A stretch of 64,000 nucleotides of DNA, taken from Danio rerio. Lineage: Eukaryota > Chordata > Actinopteri > Cypriniformes > Danionidae. Positions 55,301 to 64,000 of the stretch are shown here, in pieces (within the stretch, counting starts at the first letter, position 1; each line of letters begins with the position of its first letter). The notes under the pieces were generated by a model that ran no database searches, was not told the origin of the DNA, and saw only the letters and a list, made by a program, of their open reading frames with translations. Made by a program: the position numbers and the translations under genes. The stretch covers positions 579,501 to 643,500 of the forward strand of contig NC_133197.1 of the NCBI RefSeq assembly GCF_049306965.1, read 5' to 3'.

Positions 55301-58300
55301 TGTATGAAGCAGGAAAAACTTACTAGTCTTTTGGTTTTCAACAAGCTAGAAAAGGCGAAGGGGAGGCGGCTGGCGGCCGGGGAGCAGAATTGGCGGGAAA
55401 GTGCAGGCCAGATGCTGCGAGCTGATTAGCTGGCTTGCGGATGGGGGCTGGATGTAGTGGATTTTTCCTGCTTTTATTGGTTAGCCGAAGGCTGATGCTG
55501 GTGGTTGGCAGTGTCGACATTGGGGAGCGTAAAACGCTGATTGGTCAGGAATGTGAAGTGCTGTCGATTGGGTGTTAAGGTTGGAGGAGGAGGAGCTGAC
55601 AACGGCATGCTCAGGAACCAATGGGCTGGTGCGACCTGATGACTGGCCACGCCTGGGTCATGTGACACCAACCCAGCCAGCTGATTGGGGCACGCTGGTC
55701 ACATGATGCTGAAAGAGGACTAGTAGACTGACTCAGAGGGTGGTGAGGAGAGGCATGGTGGTGACTCTGCAACGGGGTTCATTTTTATTAATATAGATGA
55801 TAAGAAAAGAAATAAAAACAACCTTCATGTAAAGTTCAAGTCAACAAAAGATTGCATTCCAACCATTACTAGAGCCGAGCAGATTACTGAAGACTAGCGA
55901 CTGGGCTCTCTGCTAGCCAATTCACAAGTTAGCATGGTCAGTGTTAGTGAAGATCTGCAGAAACTGCGTGCGGGTCCAACTTCAATCCAGAATCAAAGGA
56001 AATTAAAGCTTGTTTTCTGCATTAAGACAACCGAGCACATCTGAGCTCATCCAACACAATAACACTCTACGATTAGCATTAGCTTCTGCATTGGATGAGC
56101 AAATGCGCCAAACCGTCATCAAAACATTGATGCAAAAAGAAGGTCAACTTTACAATGAAGTCCCAACATTTAACACTGAAGTATTGACATGTAGAGGTTC
56201 ATGCTAATATTAGCCACCGTTTAAACAAAGCATTTCTTGCTAAATAGTGTTAGCTTAATAAAAACAATTACATACAACTTTTGTTTTTAGTAATATATTA
56301 GTGAATGCTTTAGCGGTAAGGTAATATTATTAAAGGGAACCTTATTGCAAAGTTTTACCCCAAAATATCTTTGATTCTGAAGTGAAATGTAGCCCAGGTA
56401 CATTGCTATGAGATTAGCATTTAATTGAGTACTCATCCGCTTTTACACCAAACAATCATGACTGTCTATCGAATTTGAGAAGCCCAGTCAAATCATTATT
56501 GAATGGTTATCAATGACAATGAAGATGGAGGAGCTAAAGATGTCCGGCAGACGCTCATCGGACCGGGACCCGTGGCACCGGCGGAGCAGTGGCCTCCAGG
56601 ACTGGCGGACGGGGCAGAAGCACATTAGTTTGCTCTGAAACACAAGCTACAGAGAGACAGGTGAGCGGAGGACAGGTTTACCTGCGCCTCTGGGGCGGGC
56701 TGCTGCGGCGGCGGTAGTCATCCCGTGGGCGGCGGTTCCAAGAAGGAGGTGGACCCCGGCTACGAGTCCGCTTCTCGCCATTGGACAATTCAACCCTCAC
56801 TCGGCAACCACAGAGGGTCCTGCATGACGACATTAACAAACAGCTGATTACATCAGAATCTGAGTTACTGGTGTTAAATTAACTACAAAAATGTCCATCT
56901 CTTGATCACATATAGATTACTTTTGTAGATTAAATATAGATTACATGTAGATTACTTTTAGATGACATTACTTTTATGCTCTTTTGTCAATTACTTTTAG
57001 ATTACATCATATTACTTTTCCACTTCCATAGATTACATATAGATTACTTTTGTAGAATACATATAAATTACTTTTGTAGATTACATATCAATTACTTTTG
57101 TAGATTACATATAAATTACTTTTGTAGATTACACATAGATTACTTTTGTAGATTACATGTAGATTACTTTAAGATGACAATACTTTTATACTCTTTAGTG
57201 GATTACTTTTAAATTACATATTACTTTTCTACTTCCGTAGATTAAATTTAGATTACTTTTGTAGATTACTTATTTTACATTTAGGGTGCTTTCACATCTG
57301 TGGTGCTGTTATTTGGTCCGGACCAAAGGCAACAAATTATACATGGTAGCATTTTTCTGCTGTTTTTGGGTCCTTTTCACAGCACACTGCTAGCTTTGAT
57401 CCGAACCAGTTGAAAACCAAAATGCAAACATGCAACAAAATCTACGTCACTCATTGGTCAGATGTTATTGATTGCATTTCCTAAACTGCTTTTCGATTGG
57501 TCAGAATTAAAGTGTGGGAAAATGCCAATGGAACTCCAGCAAGTAAACAAACTGGCAGACACAACATGTGGCTTTTGACTATGGAGGGACGACTGCGCTG
57601 GATGATTGTATTTCTGCTCATATTGTACTATATAGTTTGTATCCATCACGTTAGACAAACTAAACATTTTGATAATGAAATGCGTCTGGAAAACAATGTT
57701 TTAATGCATTGCAAATGGCAAAAGTGCATCAAGTCACTTCAGAAGGAGGCGTGCACTAATTTAGCTAAACTGCGACGTGCTCATCTTCTAGAATGTTTTT
57801 CCCTGTCGTTCTGTTTACAATTGTTGGTAAAGAGCTGTCAACAAATATTCTTCCTCCACAGCCCATAAGATGGGATAGCGCATCAGACTACGGCGGCTGG
57901 ACTAATCCAAAAAAGTGCAGTTTTAAAAATTAATTAACCAATTACACATACTTGATTTTATTTTTTAGAATTGGATTACGTAGTCCGTTAGATTACATGT
58001 AATGCATTATCTATCATTATCTTCAAAATATCTTTTAAAGTGAAGAAACGTAAACTGGACACATTATCAGATGAACTTTAACTTGTGTGAATCCAGACTT
58101 ACCGCCCGTCCAGCTCTCTGACGGCGTCTGTGGCATCACGAGGGTCTTCAAACTCAACAAACGCAAAACCAGGAGGGTTTCTGGCCACCCAGACGCTCCT
58201 CAGAGGTCCGTAGTAGCCAAACGCCCTCTCCAGCTCAGACTTATTCCCATTATTCCCCAGATTCCCAACGTAAACCTTGCAGTCCAGGGGGCAGTCGCGA

Positions 58301-58305
58301 TGCAT
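52289..58305 (-). CDS. srsf3: Serine/arginine-rich splicing factor 3 (SRp20)
   Basis: SRSF3 is a nuclear-cytoplasmic SR protein that binds pyrimidine-rich CNNC-type RNA, promotes exon inclusion and mRNA export, and controls its own splicing. Five coding exons on the minus strand (58305-58103, 56819-56682, 54887-54849, 54764-54678, 52316-52289) total 495 nt, 164 aa, the same length as human. One RRM (about 9-83) has RNP2 VYVGNL and RNP1 GFAFVEFE. An RS domain (about 115-164) includes [13 protein letters not shown] and [15 protein letters not shown], and the tail is SRSRSNDRK. The N-terminus [11 protein letters not shown] lacks one Ser of the human form, and Glu of the usual NERK end is Asp. 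Neighbour cdkn1a reproduces human synteny. Zebrafish has srsf3a and srsf3b; I cannot tell which this is. Confidence 0.96.
52463..52978. mobile_element. 'AATTGAAGTCTGAATTATTC' MITE in the last srsf3 intron
   Basis: Same family as 13949-14410: ends AATTGAAGTCTGAATTATT and the complement of AATAATTCTGACTTCAGCT, with the CATGATGACAGCACATAAT core. Confidence 0.75.
52997..53219. mobile_element. TATGAAGAGTTCAGATGC MITE, copy 3
   Basis: Ends TATGAAAAGTTCAGATGCA and the complement of GCATCTAAACTCTTCGTA; inserted beside a (TA)n run. Confidence 0.7.
53400..53908. mobile_element. ACACTGTAAAA foldback MITE
   Basis: Ends ACACTGTAAAA and TTTTTACAGTGT are inverted. Internal 'gcaactcaaact' and 'caagttgactac' words recur. 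A related fragment is at about 54165-54260. Confidence 0.65.
54450..54602. repeat. Right end of a hAT-like element
   Basis: Ends GATAACCGTGCTGTCCTA, matching the 'TAGGRCTG' ends used by the elements at 13402 and 16234. The left end was not found. Confidence 0.45.
54678..54764 (-). CDS. srsf3: srsf3 coding exon 4 (RS domain)
   Basis: Acceptor CTGCCTAG|ATCTTTC to TCGAGGAG|GTAAGA. Encodes [20 protein letters not shown] and onward to SRSR. Confidence 0.95.
54849..54887 (-). CDS. srsf3: srsf3 coding exon 3 (39-base microexon)
   Basis: Acceptor TTTCTTCAG|ATCTCCCAG to CGCAGCAG|GTGAGA. Encodes [12 protein letters not shown]. Confidence 0.94.
54888..56681 (-). other. srsf3: srsf3 regulatory intron
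   Basis: 1.8-kb intron between coding exons 2 and 3. It is less AT-rich than neighbouring introns, holds no recognised transposon in its 54.9-55.8 kb half, and contains the candidate poison exon. The unusual lack of repeats fits purifying selection. Confidence 0.6.
55324..55708 (-). other. srsf3: Candidate srsf3 poison (NMD) exon
   Basis: On the minus strand, acceptor TCCTCTTTCAG|CATCATGTGA (55708) and donor ACTA|GTAAGT (55324) bound 385 bases. Joined to the preceding exon (split codon AG|C) it reads S-I-M-stop almost at once. SRSF3 in mammals has an ultraconserved cassette exon at the same place that introduces a premature stop and is used for autoregulation. CATC, CTTC and CAACC-type SRSF3-like motifs are frequent inside. 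Exact ends are inferred. Confidence 0.6.
56682..56819 (-). CDS. srsf3: srsf3 coding exon 2
   Basis: Acceptor TCATGCAG|GACCCTC to AGGCGCAG|GTAAAC. Encodes [20 protein letters not shown] to [11 protein letters not shown]. Confidence 0.96.
56912..57275. repeat. 'agattacttttgtagattac' tandem repeat
   Basis: About fourteen diverged copies of a 24-26-base GATTACATATAGATTACTTTTGTA unit in an srsf3 intron. The frame at 56976-57212 is a repeat artefact. Confidence 0.85.
57285..57900. mobile_element. Fragment of a Harbinger-like DNA transposon
   Basis: Begins AGGGTGCTTTCACATCTG with GGTCCGGACCAAAG, a TIR style common in fish PIF/Harbinger elements. A 123-residue frame (57497-57868) with a hydrophobic segment may be remnant coding. 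The right end is not identified. Confidence 0.4.
58103..58305 (-). CDS. srsf3: srsf3 first coding exon (RRM)
   Basis: Exon begins at 58313 after CGCGCAG; ATG 58305-58303; donor GACGGGCG|GTAAGT. Encodes [20 protein letters not shown] to VRELDGR. Confidence 0.97.
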
Positions 58306-58439
58306 GGTTCAATCTGCGCGAAACAAGACATCGCATTAACCAACAGCAAACCAGACTTTGAGTTTCAATACAAAACAGCAGCATTAAAGCGAGTGGGGAT
58401 GTTTTAGGTCTCAGTGTTGATCAAACACAACTGATGTGA

Positions 58440-59560
58440 ACAATCCTTCATGAAAATGGTAAACTGTACTTGTTCCAGTTGAGGAATGTCTAAAGGCTAA
58501 CTCTCATTTGATTTTGTTTTTATGAAAATACAACAGTTGTTCACGATATTAAAAAAGCAACCAACTATTTGTTACCAATAAATTCAGTCCGCCATCTTGT
58601 TCTGGTTGACACACCAGCACCAGTTTCCCATTGACTTCAATAACCAGACTGAATATCTCTAGAGAGATGACTTAATGCTATTAAAGGGACAGTTCACACA
58701 ACACTGAAAATGCTGTTATCACTTACACATCAGAAGAACATCTTTTGAAAGACGCAGAAAGACTCTAATCATTGATTTCCAAACTAATACAGCTTATTTT
58801 GTGTTAAACGGTAAAAACCCAAAGGTTTGAAACCACTTGAGGGAGATTATACTTGCATTTTTGTGCGAATTTTTAAAAGAGGCGCGGCTGCTCTCAGCTT
58901 CAACTCTTAAAGGGACAGTTCACAAAATTAAAAATCCACTCACTGTCAAGTGGTTATAAGCATTTTGAGTTTCTTTGTTTGGTTTAACACAAAGGAAGAT
59001 ACTGCGGAATCTTGTAAGCTGGTAGTCATTGACATTCAAAGTAGGAAAAACAGAAACTATGCAAATTAATGGCAACCAGTTTACAACATTTATCGAAATA
59101 TCCTTTGTATTCGTCAGAAGGAAAAAAGCTCAAACATGTTTGTTACAAGAAGAGAATGAGTAAATGATGGCAGTGATCATTTTTTTTGGATTAACTGTGT
59201 CTTTGATATGAGTGTATTTGTGTGAACTATTCCTTTAAGAGAGGCGTGGCTGTTCTCAGTTTAAACTCTTAAAGGGACAGTTCACACAAAAAATAAAAGT
59301 ACTCACTATAAACTGGTTACAAGCATGTTGTGTTTCTTTGTTTAGTTGAACACAAAGGAAAATACTGAAGAATCTTGTAAACTGGCAGCCATCGACATTC
59401 ACAATAATGAAATTGAAACAAATCAATGGTGACCAGTTTCCAACATTCTTTAAAATATCTTTTGTATTCACCAGAAGGGAATAAATGATAGCAGAAATGC
59501 AGTTGTTTGGGGTTAACAGTGTGTGTTTGATACAATAAAGCTGCTGAATGTGATCTCAGT
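58440..59560. repeat. Cluster of 'AAAGGGACAGTTCACACAA' MITEs in srsf3 intron 1
   Basis: AAAGGGACAGTTCACA starts occur at 58684, 58911 and 59271. The 58909 copy closes with the inverted GTGTGAACTATTCCTTTAAG at 59220. A very common fish MITE; copies share 'ttgtttggtttaacacaaagg' bodies. Confidence 0.75.
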
Positions 59561-60163
59561 GCAACTAAACGGTTTATTCGGATTGTTTAAACACCGCTGT
59601 TACGTTAGATGAGTGAGGTAAAGGCCTTAGAGCCTCAAGGCTTTAAACTTTGTTTGTTTGCATTCCCATAAAGTTAATACAAACAGCTCAATATAATTTA
59701 CTACACATTCAGTTAGAAATCGTAGTGTTTAAAAATTGAAGTAACTTATAAAACACACAAAAACAACACGCAAAATGAACAGAAAGCGGAGGGATACACG
59801 TGAACGGTAGTAGTGAATGAATGGACTGGGATATCTAGCTTTTGTTCGCTGCTTAAAATGGCGTTCGAGAGTGACTGGTAAAACATCACTAAAACAATAC
59901 ATATTAAACATGTCTGCTTCACATGCAATAAGTATGCTTAAGTATAACATAATTGATATGAATAGTGGACTAAAGCATCGCTAATTAAGGGTTTGCAGCA
60001 AGAGGCTAACCGCTAATGTGGGTCAATAGTAAAATGGCGTCTGGAGGAAAAGCACAATTATGTTAAAAACGCAAACGCGTTACTTAATAGTGATCAAGAA
60101 AATACCACAAACGGCTCGTTTGGAAACATTATTTCGTAATGGAAGAGAAAAAACACAACTCAC
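59561..60163. other. srsf3: srsf3 intron 1, promoter-proximal part
   Basis: Nothing recognised. It includes ATGGCG words near 59860 and 60034. Confidence 0.4.
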
Positions 60164-60300
60164 CGTAATTATCGCGTATTTCTGGCCGTGTGTGTGTGTT
60201 TGATTCCTGGCACGGGTCTGCTCCGAAATGGCGCAGCGCGGAAACGCGGACGTACTGACGTGTATTACGTCATGATGGACGCAGAGTAGGCGGGGCTTCA
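60164..60300 (-). promoter_or_regulatory. srsf3: srsf3 promoter and non-coding first exon
   Basis: Minus-strand donor AATTACG|GTGAGT at 60163 ends a GC-rich leader (about 60164-60245). Upstream lie a CRE TTACGTCA-type site (60265-60272), a second half-CRE and a GC box (GCCCCGCC, about 60290). TATA is absent, typical of a housekeeping splicing-factor gene. Confidence 0.6.
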
Positions 60301-61127
60301 GTTTATGCACATTTATTAGTGCGAGAGAAAACCTGAAACGACGAATAAATGATCATACATTCCCTAAAATCAAATACAAGGAAAACTTACAAATCTGTAC
60401 TGATAGATTAACAGACCCAGTCACAGGAATTCCAGGCATATACATGCCAATATTAAAGAATTTCAAAAAGATTATCAGATTATCAATAGGGTATATGCCG
60501 AGCTATTGTGTTTCCCACATTGATAAACTTCCGGTGATCTGTTATTGTGTTTTTTTTTTCATTTTATTTGGTTCCTTTTACAGCGTCGATGTTGTAATGT
60601 CATTAAAATACAATCAGTTAAACAGACTTTGGCTTTCATTTAGTTGCTCAAGCATAAAACGAGACAAAAAGCCGTCTACTCGCACACACACAGGCTAGCG
60701 CAGAAGCTCCATTAAATACATGGATAAAATAAATGCTCTGATTATAAAGACATGGTGGGGGAAAATGTCATTTAATGCGGTGCTTTTTGTACAATCTGAG
60801 ACCCACTTTATATCAGATATCACTCAGCCAGTGGAGATCGCTGATTTTTAAAGAAAACACACCTTAAACGCGCGGTTTTGCAATGGCATTCAGTTCACCG
60901 GAAGCGATTAACCCAGTTAACTGGCAAATTAAAAGTCCTATTAGCATGCTTTGGCATTTACCCCATTTATTCTAGGAATAACTGCATTATAAAATGGTTT
61001 ACATGGGTGGCAGAATAATGCCCTGAGAGGGTGGTAATGTGTCAGGATTCAGCATTATCATCTTTAATTACTCAGAGATCACCCAGAGAAGATTTAATTC
61101 ATGAGGTATTCACACGTTTGTACCCTA
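60301..61127. other. Intergenic sequence upstream of srsf3
   Basis: No gene recognised. Confidence 0.4.
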
Positions 61128-61245
61128 TAGATCAGTGGTTCTCAAACTTTTTTCACCAAGTACCACCTTAGAAAAAAATCGCCTCTCCAAGTACCACCTT
61201 ACGACGCTATTTTTTAACCAGTATTAAAAAATAGCGTCGTAAGCC
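61128..61245. repeat. hAT-like terminal fragment ending in a 19-bp perfect hairpin
   Basis: CAGTGGTTCTCAAACTTTTT is a classic hAT-type terminus. TTACGACGCTATTTTTTAA (61199-61217) pairs perfectly with TTAAAAAATAGCGTCGTAA (61224-61242) around a 6-base loop. Confidence 0.6.
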
Positions 61246-61404
61246 TAATTAAGCAGCTACAGGTGTGTACAGTTTTAAAACGATGCAGATTACTTCCTAT
61301 TAGTAAGAATATGTTTTATTGTCAGTCACTTTAAACATTTGAAATAGTCTGAACATTAACTGTGCTTGTGAAATTAAAAGTTCTTGTGAAATCTTTTTTG
61401 TACT

Positions 61405-62393
61405 TGTAACCGGTGTTCGCACTCTCTGCGTTGTGTACAATTATGAGACAGGCCACTGGTACTGCTGATGGTGGGTTTATTGTCACTCAAGCGTCAGATC
61501 AGAGCAAACTGGATGAATCAGAAAACAGCACAGTAAGTTGATATGATTTCGTTTGTAAATTTCCCCACCTCTCCTCAGCGCGCTCAATGCGGTCTGAGCA
61601 AACATAACAATAACATCATACCCAATTAAAACTGGGTAAACAGATCACAAAAGTACAAAAAGTAAATAAATAAAAATAACAAATGATTACATTTCCATAC
61701 ATTGTGATATTAATTAATCTTCCCCTATCTAACTTTATATTAGAAATTAATGTAATTGCGAAACAAATGTAAACACAAAGAAGCATAAATGTACATAAAA
61801 CAATACCTGGATGAATCAGAAAACAGCACAGTAAGTTGATATGATTTCGTTTGTAAATTTCCCCACCTAACAAATAAATAGCAGTTACAAAGTGTTAGAA
61901 GGTCATTCGAAATCACTGTGTCCAGTATACATACTTATACACACATACTCAATCAACTGTGCTCAGTAAAGTGATTAATTTTATCCATCCACATGAAGAA
62001 AAGTACTTCCTAGTTAATATAGAACACTCTTACAAACAATACAATCGCATATTTAAAGCTTATTTAAAGTTCTGACAACTTTTAGAACGATTCTCCTTGG
62101 AGCACCATTAAAAGCTCACCTCTCCTCAGCGCGCTCAATGCGGTCTGAGAACCCAGCGCGGCAACCGGAAGTGACGTTGCGCGGCAACCGGAAGTGACGT
62201 AGCGCGGCAACCGGAAGTAACGTTGCGCGCAAAACAAATATAAAACTATTTTCATTAAACAACACATATAGAGTAAAAACTAAATTCTAACATATGTCTA
62301 AACAAATTGATGCAAAACAAATGCACGAAAATTAAAAAGGAGGGACTATTAGTGAAATGCATTAAATTAATACTCTTATTATCACCCGTCACA
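61405..62393 (-). repeat. LTR of the gypsy-type element (989 bp)
   Basis: In element orientation it starts TGTGACGGGTG and ends CACCGGTTACA, which are imperfect inverted copies with TG..CA termini. It contains an internal ~58-base duplication (61510-61568 and 61809-61868), a repeated CTCAGCGCGCTCAATGCGGT word, and three short tandem copies of GCGCGGCAACCGGAAGTGAC (62156-62222). Confidence 0.75.
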
Positions 62394-62656
62394 TTCACCC
62401 CTCCTGAATTTCACTAATATCCTGACCGAGATGACATCGATCTATCATAACCAGATTTTTAGCAAATCTTATTCGCAGTTCAACATTGCAAGTTACCCAC
62501 TTAACGGGTTAAGAAAAGCCCAAGGTTGATCAAGTCCTAGACATTCTTAGAACAATATGCTGCCTTGTACAACATACAATAATCTGGTAAGATTTTAACT
62601 GAAATTCTTACGGCGCACATACTTAATTGTTATTTTTGCATCATCACAAAACTGAT

Positions 62657-63970
62657 CTAAAATAAGGAAAGAACTGATCCTGATCTCCTTGTTAAAAGTG
62701 AGCCAACCCTCTGAACATAAAATGGCCTTTGCGCCATAGATTCTATCAAGCGGCTAACTTTTTTTACCATTCTACCTGCACGGGTTTTAACACCTTGTGT
62801 GTCAGTGGGACAATGTGTTGGTGCGTTAGATATGGTGTTATCATCTGGATCATTTAATGTATGTGGTCGTGGTTCAGAGTTTTTGGCGAAGGACGCAGTT
62901 TCTAAATCGGACACCGGATCAGGACTACCCTCATTGACTTCAGTTGCATTAAGGTCTTGTTCACAGAAACTGCCTTCACTTAGATTAGAACAACTGGATC
63001 CTATGTCATCATCTTCTTCAGGCTTTTGTCTTTCACTCTCATCCTGTCCATCAAGTATCCATCCTTCCGTTCCATCAAAGTTCTCTTCCTCTTCCAAACT
63101 GGATAACTCTGGTGCATGAGACTCTGTTTCCTCATTCTCAGCAGTAGGCTGAGTATCTTCTTCATCTTGAGATTGTTCAATTGGTAAGAAGCTAATATCC
63201 AGTATCAGGTTGCGATGCACCACTTTGCATTTTCCATTGTTGTCAACCAGCTTGTATATGTTTGTTTGAAGATTTCTGTCTCTTACAGTATAAACAGTTG
63301 GATCCCACTTATCTGCAAGTTTTTTCTTTCCTCGTTCACTCTTGTTTGCAAGAAGCACCCTATCTCCAACGTTCAGACACATGCCCTTGACCTTCCGATT
63401 GTAATTCTTAGCCTGCTTTTTCTGCTCCTTCTCTGTGTGTTTCTGCGCAATGCATGCAGCTTCATGAAGGTAAGACATAAGTGTTTTTGCGTAACTGCCA
63501 TAATCAACAATCACAGGATCATGTAATGCTTGCGCAAATACAACATCAACTGGCAGCTTGGGAATGCGACCAAACATTAACTGGAATGGCGCATAACCCG
63601 TGGTCTCATGCACGGTGGAGTTATACGCAAATGTCAAAGTCTGTATATGTTCGGGCCACTTCTGTTTTTCCTTAAGAGGCAAGGAGCGAAGCATATTGCC
63701 CAAGGTCCGATTGAATCGCTCTGTTCCTCCGTTCCCCATGGGGTGGTATGCCGTAGTGTGCGACTTCTCAACACCTGCCAGCTTAAGCAACTCTGCGATG
63801 AGGGTACTTTCAAAGTTGGTCCCTTGATCTGTATGAATGCGAGATGGAAAACCATAAATACAGAAGACATGATCCCACAGTTTTTTTGCAATTTGTTTTG
63901 CTTTCTGGTTTACACATGGGAAAGCATGGGCCAACTTTGTAAAGTGATCCGTCACGACTAATACATCCAC
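62657..63970 (-). CDS. Retroelement integrase region of pol (partial, fossil)
   Basis: About 437 residues visible. The DDE integrase core is recognisable (VVTDHFTKLAHAFPC, HTDQGTNF, YHPMGNGGTERFN), followed by a chromatin-type C-terminal region and an acidic, low-complexity tail. The frame continues past the window edge, so 63970 is not the true start. It belongs to the LTR element at 61405-64000, not to the host. Confidence 0.85.
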   Translation of the reverse strand: MDVLVVTDHFTKLAHAFPCVNQKAKQIAKKLWDHVFCIYGFPSRIHTDQGTNFESTLIAELLKLAGVEKSHTTAYHPMGNGGTERFNRTLGNMLRSLPLKEKQKWPEHIQTLTFAYNSTVHETTGYAPFQLMFGRIPKLPVDVVFAQALHDPVIVDYGSYAKTLMSYLHEAACIAQKHTEKEQKKQAKNYNRKVKGMCLNVGDRVLLANKSERGKKKLADKWDPTVYTVRDRNLQTNIYKLVDNNGKCKVVHRNLILDISFLPIEQSQDEEDTQPTAENEETESHAPELSSLEEEENFDGTEGWILDGQDESERQKPEEDDDIGSSCSNLSEGSFCEQDLNATEVNEGSPDPVSDLETASFAKNSEPRPHTLNDPDDNTISNAPTHCPTDTQGVKTRAGRMVKKVSRLIESMAQRPFYVQRVGSLLTRRSGSVLSLF

Positions 63971-64000
63971 AGAGCGTTGCTTGCTGTCCTCCGCACTCCA

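Larger units (their letters stand above)
61405..64000 (-). mobile_element. Ty3/gypsy-type LTR retroelement, 3' half (runs off the window)
   Basis: Old virus-like element on the minus strand. Visible parts are the C-terminal part of pol (integrase, 63970-62657, open to the window edge), a purine-rich tract just before 62393, and one LTR (61405-62393). The visible coding part looks whole, with no obvious breaks; gag, the rest of pol and the other LTR lie beyond the window. Retention of the long open frame suggests a fairly young insertion, but LTR-LTR divergence cannot be measured here. Confidence 0.85.

Overview
This window is vertebrate nuclear DNA from a teleost, almost certainly a danionin cyprinid close to zebrafish. 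The evidence is spliced genes with GT-AG introns, conserved vertebrate protein families, three copies of the Danio SINE DANA, dense TIR and foldback DNA transposons, and many (CA)n and (TA)n microsatellites. Family names for repeats come from memory of sequence patterns, not from a database search.

Layout from left to right: the last two coding exons of med20 (+, partial, 106-1803); a complete six-coding-exon usp49 (+, CDS 7332-19120, 649 aa) with two upstream non-coding exons and a long 3' region to about 21975; an 8-kb repeat-rich gap (21976-29640) holding an orphan CpG-rich promoter-like segment at 26640-26960; tmcc2 (-, CDS 29962-38465, 467 aa short form) with a 3.9-kb minisatellite in its first intron; cdkn1a-like p21 (-, CDS 42519-43534, 154 aa) with a compact p53/AP-1/TATA promoter candidate near 44.7 kb and a second candidate first exon near 46.3 kb; a triplicated CRE-plus-splice-donor unit (48.6-50.3 kb); srsf3 (-, CDS 52289-58305, 164 aa) with a candidate poison exon at 55324-55708; and the 3' half of a Ty3/gypsy-type LTR retroelement (61405 to past the window end).

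All five host reading frames were assembled exon by exon and stay in frame across every junction. med20 and usp49 are neighbours on human 6p21, as are srsf3 and cdkn1a, so the window fuses two pieces of one ancestral vertebrate linkage group, with tmcc2 between them. Functionally the genes are unrelated housekeeping or regulatory loci: Mediator subunit, histone H2B deubiquitinase, ER membrane coiled-coil protein, CDK inhibitor and splicing factor.

The strongest items for follow-up are the triplicated CRE/5' splice-site unit upstream of cdkn1a, the srsf3 poison exon, the p53/AP-1/TATA/CTCF-like cluster at the cdkn1a promoter, the orphan bidirectional promoter-like island, the higher-order tmcc2 minisatellite, the array of hairpin units in the last usp49 intron, and several splice-site and uORF arrangements in usp49 and tmcc2.
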